A stretch of 64,000 nucleotides of DNA, taken from the NCBI RefSeq assembly GCF_019511345.1, contig NZ_JAEUAK010000014.1:1-64000 (forward strand), given 5' to 3'. Position 1 is the stretch's first letter. Each line of letters starts with the position of its first letter. The notes beneath the pieces are model-generated. The model was not told where the DNA came from. It ran no database searches and saw only the letters and a program-made list of their open reading frames with translations. This DNA comes from Rhizobium mesosinicum (lineage in GTDB: Bacteria; Pseudomonadota; Alphaproteobacteria; Rhizobiales; Rhizobiaceae). This document shows positions 9,801 to 16,601 of this stretch, in pieces. Made by a program: the position numbers and the translations under genes.

Positions 9801-10211
9801 CTGTCGACCGGGCTCATCGTGCGCGAGGCGGAAGCCCGGCGTCAGATTGACGAAGAAGCGGCCGCCATCTCGCGACCAACATCAGGAACATCAACTGGGC
9901 CGGCGCCTGGCCAGCCTGCAGCACCCGTTCGTGGCTTCGATCCTGTCGTTTCGGAACCGACCCAGCCTAGCAAGCCGACACGCTTCTACGGCTCCGTCGA
10001 GATCGACATGGTCCGTCCCGTCAAATCGTTCGACGCCATCCTTAACGCCGTTGTTATGGAGCTGCAGCGCACGCAGGGCGCAAAGGTGAAGTTGACACTC
10101 GAGATCGAGGCTACGGCTGATGAAGGCTTCGATGAGGGCGACGTGAGTGTCGTGCGAGACAACGCCAAGCAGCTAAAGTTCAAGCCGGAATCGACAGGAT
10201 TTGATGAATAG
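6855..10211 (+). CDS. DUF499 P-loop ATPase with N-terminal HEPN-like (Swt1-type) domain
   Basis: A 1118-aa protein. I chose ATG 6855, just after the methylase stop, with GAGG upstream; an in-frame earlier start at 6765 would overlap the methylase. The first ~120 residues are helical and contain RNATSH (R96-H101), the Rx4H signature of HEPN ribonucleases; the context resembles Swt1-type HEPN domains. A P-loop FGGGKTH follows around K268, with Walker B VILLDEL around D383, in a DUF499 (pfam04465-type) ATPase core. The C-terminal third is Pro-rich, then a short basic/acidic tail. DUF499 ATPases are partners of methylases in BREX (BrxC/PglY) and Hma-type defence. I infer an ATP-dependent sensor or translocator that could gate an RNase. 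Confidence 0.85.
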   Translation: MAGEDIEGTKRVRDTLDFVLKPVLEGFVEANMKKKHGPRWLHYASRASGSAPNDPLDVYGLLKTIIDNWNDVFYACFDRKILHKARNHVSVAFDARNATSHLNLPLSDAEALNYLFAMLQLAEILKAPASTLDKVKSAYAAQRATGIESGQVDPATPVVNKVVETAAQPQLGLTAPEPSATALKPWIEVALPHPDVIANRFKEAEFAADLFAVDAGLAGEGYATPSAFYGITFLTEGLRRVLATAVQRLGGSGGDPVIGLQTAFGGGKTHTMLALFHLVKHLQEGGDPRALPGLAEILERAGVASLPKPKISIFVGSSKGVDVSLNIKDGPRLHTLWGYIAWRIAGNEGLKLVAEAEAARTSPGSNLMVEVFRLAGPSVILLDELTMFARQLDEDRFEALLSFIQSLTEAAKMVPGILIVGSLPESNAEAGGERGVRALLRLEKIFGRVQSAWLPASGDETYEIIRRRLFQPLDVDGEKARDETVKAFHNLYKSNAAEFPPPAREARYLELLRLSYPIHPELFDRLSKDWASLEKFQRTRGVLRFMANVVGVLWHGQSRDPMILPARIPVSNERVRASVLYPLDPAFGAVVDREVDGDGSLPNLMEANPSRRISQARAATRAARAVFVCSAPLVGQPNAGVTGQGLRLACAEPGDQLAIFGEALRELTERATYLYEEAGRYWFSTQPTLNRLADDRARALPDYEVDAAISDVLREDGNTKGNFHRVFAAPDEPTMCDEVSALSLVILGPAHPHAGRGADKSAATEAVDDALTRCRSSQRRFRNTLVFVAPDVAQLGTAREVMRKAMAWASIASDHRLQQQMTQAQASDANDKAKTNRDSAQKAIRAAWSHILHPIKSETPGKPFELEHNQISSRDRSAIPAMVYDKAKADGIALEKLGTERLWLALKPIWPEDRPHLPVAEIANWFASYVYMPKLRDRVVLEAAIRDSLAKLDPQFGYAESFDEATGKYHKLSWAREPMSLDLSTGLIVREAEARRQIDEEAAAISRPTSGTSTGPAPGQPAAPVRGFDPVVSEPTQPSKPTRFYGSVEIDMVRPVKSFDAILNAVVMELQRTQGAKVKLTLEIEATADEGFDEGDVSVVRDNAKQLKFKPESTGFDE

Positions 10212-10255
10212 CTACTGCACCAGCTTGAGCGTGCAACAACCGTGCGGAGTTTGAA

Positions 10256-10723
10256 ATGATCGGGCAGGCCGTCGCTCTTCTCGCACCGGTGCCAGAAGAG
10301 CACCTAGTAAGCGGGCTCGCAACGCAAGAGAGAGCCGGCAAAGTCGCATTCGGCTCACGGGCCTTCCAATTGTTCAGAGAACTGGATGAGGTTCGTAATG
10401 ATCATCCGGTGGATGTTTACCTGTATGCTTCGGCGAGCAGCAAGTTCGGGTTACCGAAGGTGAGATGGGTGGCGCAATACATCGGCCACGTAGAGGCTCA
10501 AGGGGGTCGTCATCCAGACGGGCGGCGATATCGGCCCGATTCCACGTTCAGATATGAAGGTGATAACCAGGGACACTGGGCGGTGTTCTGGGAGGTGTCG
10601 GCACTGCGAGAGCTCTCTAAGCAGGAAGCAATCGCGATTGGCAGGTTCCGTGGATTTCGATCACGCAGATCCTTCGTATCAGGGTTCATCCCCGAAGGCC
10701 CTCTGCTGGTAGAACACCCGTAG
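10256..10723 (+). CDS. Hypothetical protein, 155 aa, in the defence block
   Basis: I do not recognise this protein with confidence. It begins 44 bp after the ATPase stop, with GGAG seven bases before the ATG, and points the same way, so it probably belongs to the same transcript. The middle and C-terminal part alternate short strands with conserved aromatic residues (VDVYLYAS, VRWVAQYIGHV, WAVFWEV, FVSGF), which suggests a small beta-barrel. It could be a PUA-like fold of the EVE/ASCH sort that reads modified bases, but this is a guess from pattern only. No catalytic motif or membrane segment is visible. Confidence 0.6.
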   Translation: MIGQAVALLAPVPEEHLVSGLATQERAGKVAFGSRAFQLFRELDEVRNDHPVDVYLYASASSKFGLPKVRWVAQYIGHVEAQGGRHPDGRRYRPDSTFRYEGDNQGHWAVFWEVSALRELSKQEAIAIGRFRGFRSRRSFVSGFIPEGPLLVEHP

Positions 10724-10740
10724 ATTCACGACATGAGTAG

Positions 10741-11616
10741 TTGGTTCAATATGTCCCTTCTGAAGTGGGACCTGGCAGCAATCCGAGTTTGAGAGCACCG
10801 AAATTTAGTGGAGCATCGGAGGAGAAGGTGGGGCGGATAGAGCAGCCGACCGTTGATCTCAATCAAGTTGCACTGCTCGGCATCGACGTGGGTTTCTCAA
10901 AGTCACGACCGACTACAGGCATAGCGTGGAGCAATAACGGCGAGTTTGGCTCCGCCAGAACGCACTCGGACTGGGAGCGCCGCAGTCGATACATCCCGCC
11001 AGCGACGAAATTCTCGGTTGTTGCCATAGACGGCCCCCTGGTTCCATCCGGGGCAGATGACAGCCTAGCGCGCTTGTGCGAATACCTTTTCATACGCGGG
11101 GCGTTCCAGACACGATGCAAGCCAGGCCTGAGCAACCATGGATACGGCAAGGATCTGCGTCGAGCAGCTTCGCAAACCGCCGAGCAGATCTTACATCTTG
11201 TCATGCCAAATGACGCAGTCCGGAAGACAATTTGGCCTGGCACCTCAGTTATCGAAGCCTTCCCCAACGCATTCCTCGGCGTCCTCCTGCCCGAGGCACG
11301 CTTTACTATGCCGGCTGCTGCTAAGCGAAAGAAGTTCGACTGGCTATATGATCACGCCGTCGACAGTGGCGTTCTCAGCGATATTTTCGGGCTTCTCGAT
11401 TGGTGCAATGGGGCACTCCTCAATGCAATGCTAGCCGAGACCGACCACGAGAAACGAGCAGCCTGGATCTGCCTTCTTACCGCGGCTTGCGCGGCGACCG
11501 GCAAATCCGAGATCGTCGGTGACGAGATAGGCGGTTGGTTTTGGTTGCCACCGTCAGAACTATGGGCATCATGGGCTCGGGGCGCTCTCGAGAAGAACCT
11601 TTCGGCCCTGGCTTAG
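10741..11616 (+). CDS. DUF429 (predicted RNase-H-fold nuclease)
   Basis: Up to 291 aa. The domain begins at LLGIDVGFSKSRPTTGIAW, the first acidic strand of the RNase-H-like fold, and continues with AIDGPL and the Arg/Gly-rich segment typical of DUF429. The 10741 start is a TTG without a clear Shine-Dalgarno site. An in-frame GTG at 10828 is preceded by GGAGG with 5-base spacing and lies just ahead of the conserved domain, so it may be the true start (262 aa). It follows the 155-aa gene by 17 bp in the same direction. DUF429 proteins are predicted nucleases of unknown target; here one is the last gene of the defence block. Confidence 0.72.
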   Translation: MVQYVPSEVGPGSNPSLRAPKFSGASEEKVGRIEQPTVDLNQVALLGIDVGFSKSRPTTGIAWSNNGEFGSARTHSDWERRSRYIPPATKFSVVAIDGPLVPSGADDSLARLCEYLFIRGAFQTRCKPGLSNHGYGKDLRRAASQTAEQILHLVMPNDAVRKTIWPGTSVIEAFPNAFLGVLLPEARFTMPAAAKRKKFDWLYDHAVDSGVLSDIFGLLDWCNGALLNAMLAETDHEKRAAWICLLTAACAATGKSEIVGDEIGGWFWLPPSELWASWARGALEKNLSALA

Positions 11617-11725
11617 CTGTGTTTGACTCGAGAATGCTCGCTGGCTGGCTCGGCGGCCGCAAATGTTGCTTCGCAGCTCTCGACATGCCAAACGCGCAGG
11701 TGAGTCTTCCTGTCGATAAGACATG

Positions 11726-12292
11726 CTAATCGATCCGGACGCTGCGCAGAACACGAGCCAGCGTTTTCGGATGAACCTCATATCTTGCTGCGACATCTAC
11801 GACCGGTTCCATGTCAATCTCGACTGCGCGCTTTGCCGCTTCAGTCTGAAAATCGGTCAATGAGGGACGCCGTCCTATACGAGATCCTCGCGCTCTGGCG
11901 GCTTCCATCCCTGCCTTGGTGCGCTCGCTGATGATTGCTCTTTCGAATTCTGCCATCGCGGCCATCATGTGGAATACCAGTCGTCCGCCCGATGATGACG
12001 TATCGATGCTCTCGGTCAGCGATCTGAAATCACAGCCCCGCTTGGATAGCCCGTTCACCGTCTGAATTAGATCGACAAGTGATCGTCCAAGCCGGTCGAG
12101 TCGCCAAACGACGAGCATGTCACCCCGCTTGATTTGCCTGAGAGCCTTGAGAAGGCCAGGACGCTGGAAGTCGGCACCGGACAGTCCATGATCGGTGAAG
12201 ATCTCTGAGCAACCTGCCGCCTTCAACGCAGCAATCTGCATGTCGAGGTTCTGCTCGACCGTTGAAACACGGGCGTAACCGACCAGCTTCAT
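11726..12292 (-). CDS. Serine resolvase/invertase (small serine recombinase)
   Basis: A 188-aa protein from ATG 12292 (an upstream GTG at 12307 would add five residues). The start MKLVGYARVST carries the nucleophilic Ser10. It continues with the Arg-rich active-site segment (RLDRLGRSL) and the long E-helix (MAAMAEFERAIISERTKAG). The C-terminus holds a helix-turn-helix (VVDVAARYEVHPKTLARVL). The length fits the Tn3-resolvase/Hin group. It would resolve cointegrates or invert DNA at a nearby site; imperfect repeats at 12336-12354 and 12441-12459 lie just upstream of its start. It is transcribed against the defence block and ends 110 bp from it. Confidence 0.93.
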   Translation of the reverse strand: MKLVGYARVSTVEQNLDMQIAALKAAGCSEIFTDHGLSGADFQRPGLLKALRQIKRGDMLVVWRLDRLGRSLVDLIQTVNGLSKRGCDFRSLTESIDTSSSGGRLVFHMMAAMAEFERAIISERTKAGMEAARARGSRIGRRPSLTDFQTEAAKRAVEIDMEPVVDVAARYEVHPKTLARVLRSVRID

Positions 12293-12335
12293 CTCCCAAA
12301 TCCTCACGCTCTAGTGGCTGCTAAGCGATTGACAT

Positions 12336-12459
12336 AAAGGAACCTTTTCGCTCTGTCGGTCATTAAATGGAGCTCCTCCGGAAGCCCTTGAAACCATAGG
12401 ATGCGACCGGATCAGCACTTACAGCTGACCTCTATCGGACAAAGGTTCCCTTTCGCTCT
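12336..12459. repeat. Possible res site: paired 19-bp repeats upstream of the resolvase
   Basis: Two 19-bp words at 12336-12354 (AAAGGAACCTTTTCGCTCT) and 12441-12459 (AAAGGTTCCCTTTCGCTCT) agree at 16 of 19 positions. The differing centres (GGAACC/GGTTCC) make the first nine or so bases near-palindromic. Resolvase genes usually keep their recombination site directly upstream, and these repeats start 44 bp before the resolvase start codon. Confidence 0.45.
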
Positions 12460-12495
12460 CCGCGGGTCACGTCTAGGCTCGATCAGCGAGGGTGC

Positions 12496-12753
12496 ATGGA
12501 TATTTCAGTGATCATTTTAGCATCTGGCGTCGTCTTCGGTGGGGGGTGCGCGATTATTGCAGCAAACAAGAACCGCGATCCGCTGGGATGGTTCGCCATG
12601 GGATTCCTCTTCAGCTTTATCGCGTTAGTGGTCATAGCTGCCATATCGCCGGTGGAGAAACCCAACGTGGATCGCGCTACATCTCGACGCGCTGCCGCCA
12701 AAAACGGCTTCGTTGCTAATCCGAAAGATCCGGAACGCCCTTGGCTGGGATAG
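12496..12753 (+). CDS. Small membrane protein, 85 aa
   Basis: Two hydrophobic segments (about residues 3-24 and 32-51) are separated by a short charged turn KNRDPLGW, followed by a basic soluble tail. This predicts a hairpin in the inner membrane. The ATG at 12496 has a weak purine-rich stretch (GCGAGGG) upstream. No family is recognised. It sits between the resolvase and the first copy of the structured repeat. A second long frame overlaps it at 12492, but codon use and hydrophobic pattern favour this one. Confidence 0.55.
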   Translation: MDISVIILASGVVFGGGCAIIAANKNRDPLGWFAMGFLFSFIALVVIAAISPVEKPNVDRATSRRAAAKNGFVANPKDPERPWLG

Positions 12754-12765
12754 CTGTGAGCCGGC

Positions 12766-12964
12766 TGAAAACTCTAAACACTGGAAGAGTTTTCACTCCG
12801 TAAACTTTATTATTAATTTCGGAGATGATGGACTTCCCGCCCGGGAAGAGGAGGATTCCTGTATATTATATGTTTCTTATTATAAGTATTAATTACCAAT
12901 AATAGACAATGAATGGACGGGAAGGGAATTCGCTTCCGGGCGGCTTCTTACACAGGCGCTCACC
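12766..12964. repeat. Structured intergenic repeat, copy 1 (~200 bp)
   Basis: Homologous to 14421-14616. It opens with a perfect 10-bp stem TGAAAACTCT/AGAGTTTTCA (12766-12775 and 12786-12795, 10-base loop), then a G+A-rich block, an AT-rich middle, and the word GAATTCGCTTCCGGGCGG. The last part can pair back with CCGCCCGGGAAG at about 12837-12848, closing the AT-rich interior. No reading frame is conserved between the copies. Confidence 0.75.
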
Positions 12965-13115
12965 AGATGACTTTCTGTTGGTTTGAGCTGTAGCTTCTTC
13001 ACGACACCTCGACTCGCGCCCTGCGAGAACCTCGAACGATTGGCGATAGAACCATGCGAAGATGACGATGTCTCTACGGGCACATTATGTCCCGTAGAGA
13101 CCTGCCATCCCTAAC

Positions 13116-13547
13116 TTATGCCGTCCTGACGGGCAGCTGGACTAATTCTTCCTCCAATAACAACCAGTCAGTGCTGGGCTTGTCCGCATCGAGGGCCTTA
13201 TTGATCCACAAGCCGCTCGGCGTGCGCGGATAGCCATTCGCGTTGATCAAGTAGTTATCGATATGCGCTGCGACGGCACGCGCCGCACCGCTGTAGCTTC
13301 CGCTCTTCCGCAGCCAGGTCTGATATTCGTGACCGCACACCCGCCTGATCAAGTAGTGGAACTGGGCCGGAAGCAGGCTGTCATCGTCCCACAAGTGCCA
13401 GCAAATCTGGTGAAGCGATACATAGTGCTGTCCAAGCTCGCTCCAATTCAGATCACCGCTTTCGAGGTAGCGGCCAAGCTGCTTCAGAAAGAATGCCCTG
13501 AAATCGGCCATCAGCTCCTCAGGAACCGGAATTGCATGCATGTTCAT
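13116..13547 (-). CDS. Hypothetical protein, 143 aa
   Basis: Not recognised. The start is well supported: AAGGAGAT lies seven bases before ATG 13547. The protein is soluble and mixed alpha/beta with many aromatics (LHQICWHLWDDDSLLPAQFH, then RVCGHEYQTWLRKSGSYSG), and has no signal peptide or membrane helix. It is divergent from the recombinase-like gene at 13704, and the two share a 157-bp control region with a GAACAT/ATGTTC palindrome. The pair is flanked by the two ~200-bp structured repeats, so it may form a transferable cassette. Confidence 0.65.
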   Translation of the reverse strand: MNMHAIPVPEELMADFRAFFLKQLGRYLESGDLNWSELGQHYVSLHQICWHLWDDDSLLPAQFHYLIRRVCGHEYQTWLRKSGSYSGAARAVAAHIDNYLINANGYPRTPSGLWINKALDADKPSTDWLLLEEELVQLPVRTA

Positions 13548-13561
13548 TTAACTATCTCCTT

Positions 13562-13576
13562 ATGTTCAGGGAACAT
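13562..13576. promoter_or_regulatory. Palindrome in the divergent control region
   Basis: ATGTTC-AGG-GAACAT is a perfect 6-bp inverted repeat 15 bp upstream of the start at 13547. Its place suggests an operator for the divergent pair. It does not fit the rhizobial LexA box (GTTC-N7-GTTC). Confidence 0.4.
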
Positions 13577-13703
13577 GCAGTCTTATAGCGACAGGGACGA
13601 TGGGATGGCGCAAGTCATGAGCGGCCTCTTATCCTCCAAAGCGGCTTGATCTGCAGCGCACCCAGGCGCTAAACGCCAGGTAGCCGCTGCCTCGGAGTCG
13701 ACC

Positions 13704-14423
13704 GTGAACAATCCAAAACCAGTCGCGTTTCTTTTCGCCTATGTGCCACAGATGCCAGCCTCCGTTAACGAGCTGAGCCGGATCGGCGCTCTACGAACTC
13801 AGTCAGCGATCTTGCTTCAATATGCCCGTAAGATGGGCTTGGAGCCCCCGGATCGATTGCCGGCAGTGACAACCTATCGCGGCGCAACGTTCACCCGTAA
13901 TCCCACCTTCGAAAACGCAGTTGCCCGAGCTCAAAGCTCCGGAACCACATTATGGGTTGCCCATATCTGGGAGCTACTACGAAAGACCAAGCCCGCGAAC
14001 GCCTCGAAGGCGCTAGAAGATCTGGACAATCTGAAGATCGACGTGCTCGATTGCCTCAGCGGAAAAAATTGGAAGGAATTCGGACCAACCGAACGCGTTC
14101 TGTTAGTCCGGGAAGCGTGGTCACGCGCGGTCTCCTCAGCGGTATCGTCGTCTTCTGGAGCCGCTCGGAAAGGACAAGCGCCGGACATCCATAATGCGTT
14201 GAAGGGCGCTTCTGCGAATAAAACAAAGGCACAGCGGCGGGCAGAACAGTTACGTCCAGTAGTAGATGCACTCAAAAGTTCACTGTCGCCCGACCAAGCT
14301 TTGACGCCGTCTATGTTGATGCGTCACCTGAACGCCGAGAGCATTGCGCCGGAACGTGGAAACTCTTGGTCACTCAACAGCTGCAAGAACCTTCTAAATC
14401 GCTTGCGAGCCACCATAAAGTGA
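13704..14423 (+). CDS. Serine-recombinase-like protein lacking active-site residues
   Basis: A 239-aa protein from GTG 13704 with GGAG upstream. The first ~120 residues follow the resolvase fold in order: a first strand VAFLFAYVP, an ARxMGLEPPD segment, FTRNPTFENAVARA, a strand TLWVAHIWELLRKT and LDNLKIDVLD. The residues that should be YxRVS and LDRLxRS are FAYVPQ and IWELLRKT, so the catalytic Ser and key Arg appear to be gone. The C-terminus (LTPSMLMRHLNAES ... WSLNSCKNLLNRL) resembles the DNA-binding 'Recombinase' domain of large serine recombinases. I infer a DNA-binding protein derived from a recombinase, perhaps acting on the flanking repeats. Its stop codon overlaps the stem of repeat copy 2. 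Confidence 0.65.
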   Translation: MNNPKPVAFLFAYVPQMPASVNELSRIGALRTQSAILLQYARKMGLEPPDRLPAVTTYRGATFTRNPTFENAVARAQSSGTTLWVAHIWELLRKTKPANASKALEDLDNLKIDVLDCLSGKNWKEFGPTERVLLVREAWSRAVSSAVSSSSGAARKGQAPDIHNALKGASANKTKAQRRAEQLRPVVDALKSSLSPDQALTPSMLMRHLNAESIAPERGNSWSLNSCKNLLNRLRATIK

Positions 14424-14616
14424 AAACTCTAAACGCCACCAGAGTTTTCACCTGGCGATCCGCATCATTGATTGCCGGAGATGATTGACTACCTTCTCGG
14501 GAAGAGGAGGTTTCGTTGTCTGTTATATGTTACTTATATATAATTACTTATAATAGACAGTGAGTGGACGGGAACGGGAATTCGCTTCCGGGCGGATTGT
14601 CACGCAGGTGCTCACC
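14421..14616. repeat. Structured intergenic repeat, copy 2 (~200 bp)
   Basis: Homologous to 12766-12964. The first stem, with an extra pair, is GTGAAAACTCT/AGAGTTTTCAC (14420-14430 and 14441-14451). The 10-base loop differs in sequence but the arms are kept. A second stem TGTCTGTTATA/TATAATAGACA encloses the AT-rich centre. The 3' part repeats GGAATTCGCTTCCGGGCGG and then CAGGTGCTCACC. Confidence 0.75.
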
Positions 14617-15208
14617 GGCAGGCTCCGAGACTTTCAGCGAGGTGCTTACATTTTCTCCCTCGGAACCAGCCCCGGCTCAACCTCGTGACTCTGGACAACG
14701 CTCCTCGTCCTCGTCGCGCTCTCGTTATCTATCCCTCTATAAATTGCAGGCATGGGAGGTTTGGGTCCACGATCATCGCCGGCACGGAAAGCATCCCCAT
14801 CGAGAGCCTTGTCTTTTCCTAGGACTTCGATGTGCGGCTAGTATGAATGGAGCCGTCATACCTTCCTCCGGCATGGGAGGCTTCCCGCCACCGGATCGAT
14901 GTGGACAGAAGGACAGCGCGCTACCGATCATCGTCCTTTCGCTGCGCGAGCGAGGGGGGTCTGAACCATGCGGGATCAATCGGAGCTTAGACGGTAGACG
15001 CGAGCGGATCAGGCACTCTGCCATTGATTAATGCCCAAGGATCACATCCGAATACCCACGGATATGTTTTTGATGCTGGCAATTAAGGGTTCCGACACGC
15101 CGCGCGGTGTCAGACCACGCCGAGCGTGATTCATTCCTTGCTGTCGCCACTGGTTAATACGCAAGTTGAGGCGTCCCAGGGGCTCTACGCAACCGGAACG
15201 CGTTGCAA
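14617..15208. other. Non-coding or decayed stretch
   Basis: No persuasive gene. A 155-codon frame (14564-15031) begins inside the structured repeat and has the Ser/Arg/Pro-rich make-up of a chance frame. The word GGCATGGGAGG occurs twice (about 14751 and 14872). This may be debris of an older insertion. Confidence 0.5.
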
Positions 15209-15410
15209 GACCTTTACATTGGAAGCAAAATCGCCAGTTTTGAGCGATTCTGTAAAGATAATGTAAACTTAGTGTAAAGGTCGCGGTCGTTTTCGCAGGG
15301 ATCTCGGGCTTCGCGGCGACTCTCGACACAACCAAAGATATACAATTTTCAGCGTTTCAGGGTCCTGACCTTTACATCGAACTTGCTTCTAACCAGCATA
15401 TGTAAAGGTC
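15209..15410. repeat. TGTAAAGGTC repeat cluster beside the integrase
   Basis: Four exact copies of TGTAAAGGTC: 15209-15218 (minus), 15273-15282 (plus), 15367-15376 (minus) and 15401-15410 (plus). Two partial copies lie at 15251-15259 and 15262-15270. They lie within 225 bp of the integrase 3' end. Spaced, mixed-orientation 10-mers next to a tyrosine integrase look like arm-type or excisionase binding sites; replication iterons are an alternative. Confidence 0.65.
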
Positions 15411-15430
15411 TGGTCAAGGTCACCGACGCA

Positions 15431-16423
15431 TTAGCCGAGGCGAGTTACAAGATCGTCGGCAGATAGGTGGGTGTAGCGCTTCAACATCCGAAGTTCTTTG
15501 TGACCCGAGATGCTGCTCACCTCGATCATGTTCAGTCCGCGTTCGAATAATCGGCTGACGCCCTCGTGGCGCAGATCATGGAAACGCAGCGCCTTGATGC
15601 TCGATCGCGTCAGGAGACGACGCCAGGCCTGTTCGAGTGCACCGGCTGTCATAGGAAAGATAGTTGGTTGATCTGCAGCTACTCGTTCCTTCCACTCGCA
15701 TAGAGCCTGGAACGCTCGCTGAGACAAAGGAACCTCGCGCCCGCAGCCGTTCTTTGTCATCGCCAACGTGATCACGCGGCGATTGTGAGAGACATCTGAC
15801 CACGTCAGCCCCAGGATCTCCCCTCGACGCATCCCGGTCTCGATCGCGAGAATGACGAGCGTCTTAAGGAACGGGATCTGTCCGGCATCGCATCCGTCGA
15901 GGAGACGCTGCTCCTCATCACCCGACAGTCGCCGGCTCCGCTCGTTTCGAATGACCGGACGGCGGACGAGCTTCACGACATTTCGGCTGAGCGGCAGGCC
16001 CCAGTCACGGATAGACACCTCGATGACGTGGCTGAGGATCGCAAGTTCGCGAACCGCAGTGGATGGAGCTACCGCCTTAAGGCGCTCGTCGCGGAACGAC
16101 GCGATATCCTGCTGGCTCAAACCTATCATGGTCCGATAGGCGAGTTCGTGGCGTCGCAGAACGTCGATCCGCTGGATCTCCTGCACCGAGCCTCGCTTGG
16201 TCGGTGAGACTTCGCGTTGGTAGCGCTCCAGTAGCTCGCCCAGCGTCGTGCTTTCGAGGATTCTCGTATCCGGCGCAGCGCCGAAACGATCGACTTGAGC
16301 CTCAAGGTCGCGTGCCCACTTCTCAGCTTCGAGCTTGCTGTCAAAGGATTTGCAGCGGGGCTTCATGCCACGCCGGCGCACCTGAGCTTGCCAGCGTCCT
16401 CGGAGCTTGCGGATCGTTGCCAT
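15431..16423 (-). CDS. Tyrosine recombinase / phage-type integrase
   Basis: A 330-aa protein with the full catalytic set: R199 in TGMRRGEIL, H282 and R285 in FHDLRHEG, H308 in SGHKE and nucleophile Y317 in KRYTHL. The N-terminal ~50 residues (RGRWQAQVRRRGMK) resemble the arm-binding/AP2-like segment of phage integrases, followed by a core-binding SAM-like domain. It would catalyse insertion and excision of the island or of a sub-element. It is not adjacent to either tRNA repeat. A 33-bp repeat copy lies 28 bp upstream of its start and the TGTAAAGGTC cluster lies just downstream. Confidence 0.95.
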   Translation of the reverse strand: MATIRKLRGRWQAQVRRRGMKPRCKSFDSKLEAEKWARDLEAQVDRFGAAPDTRILESTTLGELLERYQREVSPTKRGSVQEIQRIDVLRRHELAYRTMIGLSQQDIASFRDERLKAVAPSTAVRELAILSHVIEVSIRDWGLPLSRNVVKLVRRPVIRNERSRRLSGDEEQRLLDGCDAGQIPFLKTLVILAIETGMRRGEILGLTWSDVSHNRRVITLAMTKNGCGREVPLSQRAFQALCEWKERVAADQPTIFPMTAGALEQAWRRLLTRSSIKALRFHDLRHEGVSRLFERGLNMIEVSSISGHKELRMLKRYTHLSADDLVTRLG

Positions 16424-16450
16424 GTCATCTCCAATCGAAATTGAAGATCA

Positions 16451-16483
16451 CGCGTAGGATGCCCCTGGAGAGGTGCAAAGGAC
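16451..16483. repeat. Direct repeat flanking the PAN/GIY-YIG cassette, left copy
   Basis: It matches 18792-18824 at 30 of 33 positions, and the first 20 bases (CGCGTAGGATGCCCCTGGAG) are identical. It lies directly upstream of the integrase start. The 2.3 kb between the copies holds two co-directional genes, so the pair could be attachment sites of a small cassette. Confidence 0.65.
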
Positions 16484-16601
16484 TATCCCGGCACGAGCGT
16501 CGCCCATTAACCGCAATCCAGAATATACAGCGTCGCGCCTACAACAACCTTGTCAGCTTGAGGTCTATGTAGTTTGATAATCTTGGGTTGGGAGCTTGTT
16601 T

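Noticed and set aside
429..11616. Canonical BREX or DISARM
   Set aside because: No PglZ phosphatase, BrxA/BrxB, Lon protease, DrmA/DrmB or phospholipase D gene is present, so the full systems are not supported.
12766..14616. Retron
   Set aside because: The structured repeats suggested an msr-msd RNA, but no reverse transcriptase is encoded anywhere in the island.
14564..15031. 155-codon plus-strand frame
   Set aside because: Begins inside the structured repeat and is Ser/Arg/Pro-rich like a chance frame.
15209..15410. CRISPR array
   Set aside because: The 10-bp repeats vary in orientation and spacing and there are no cas genes.
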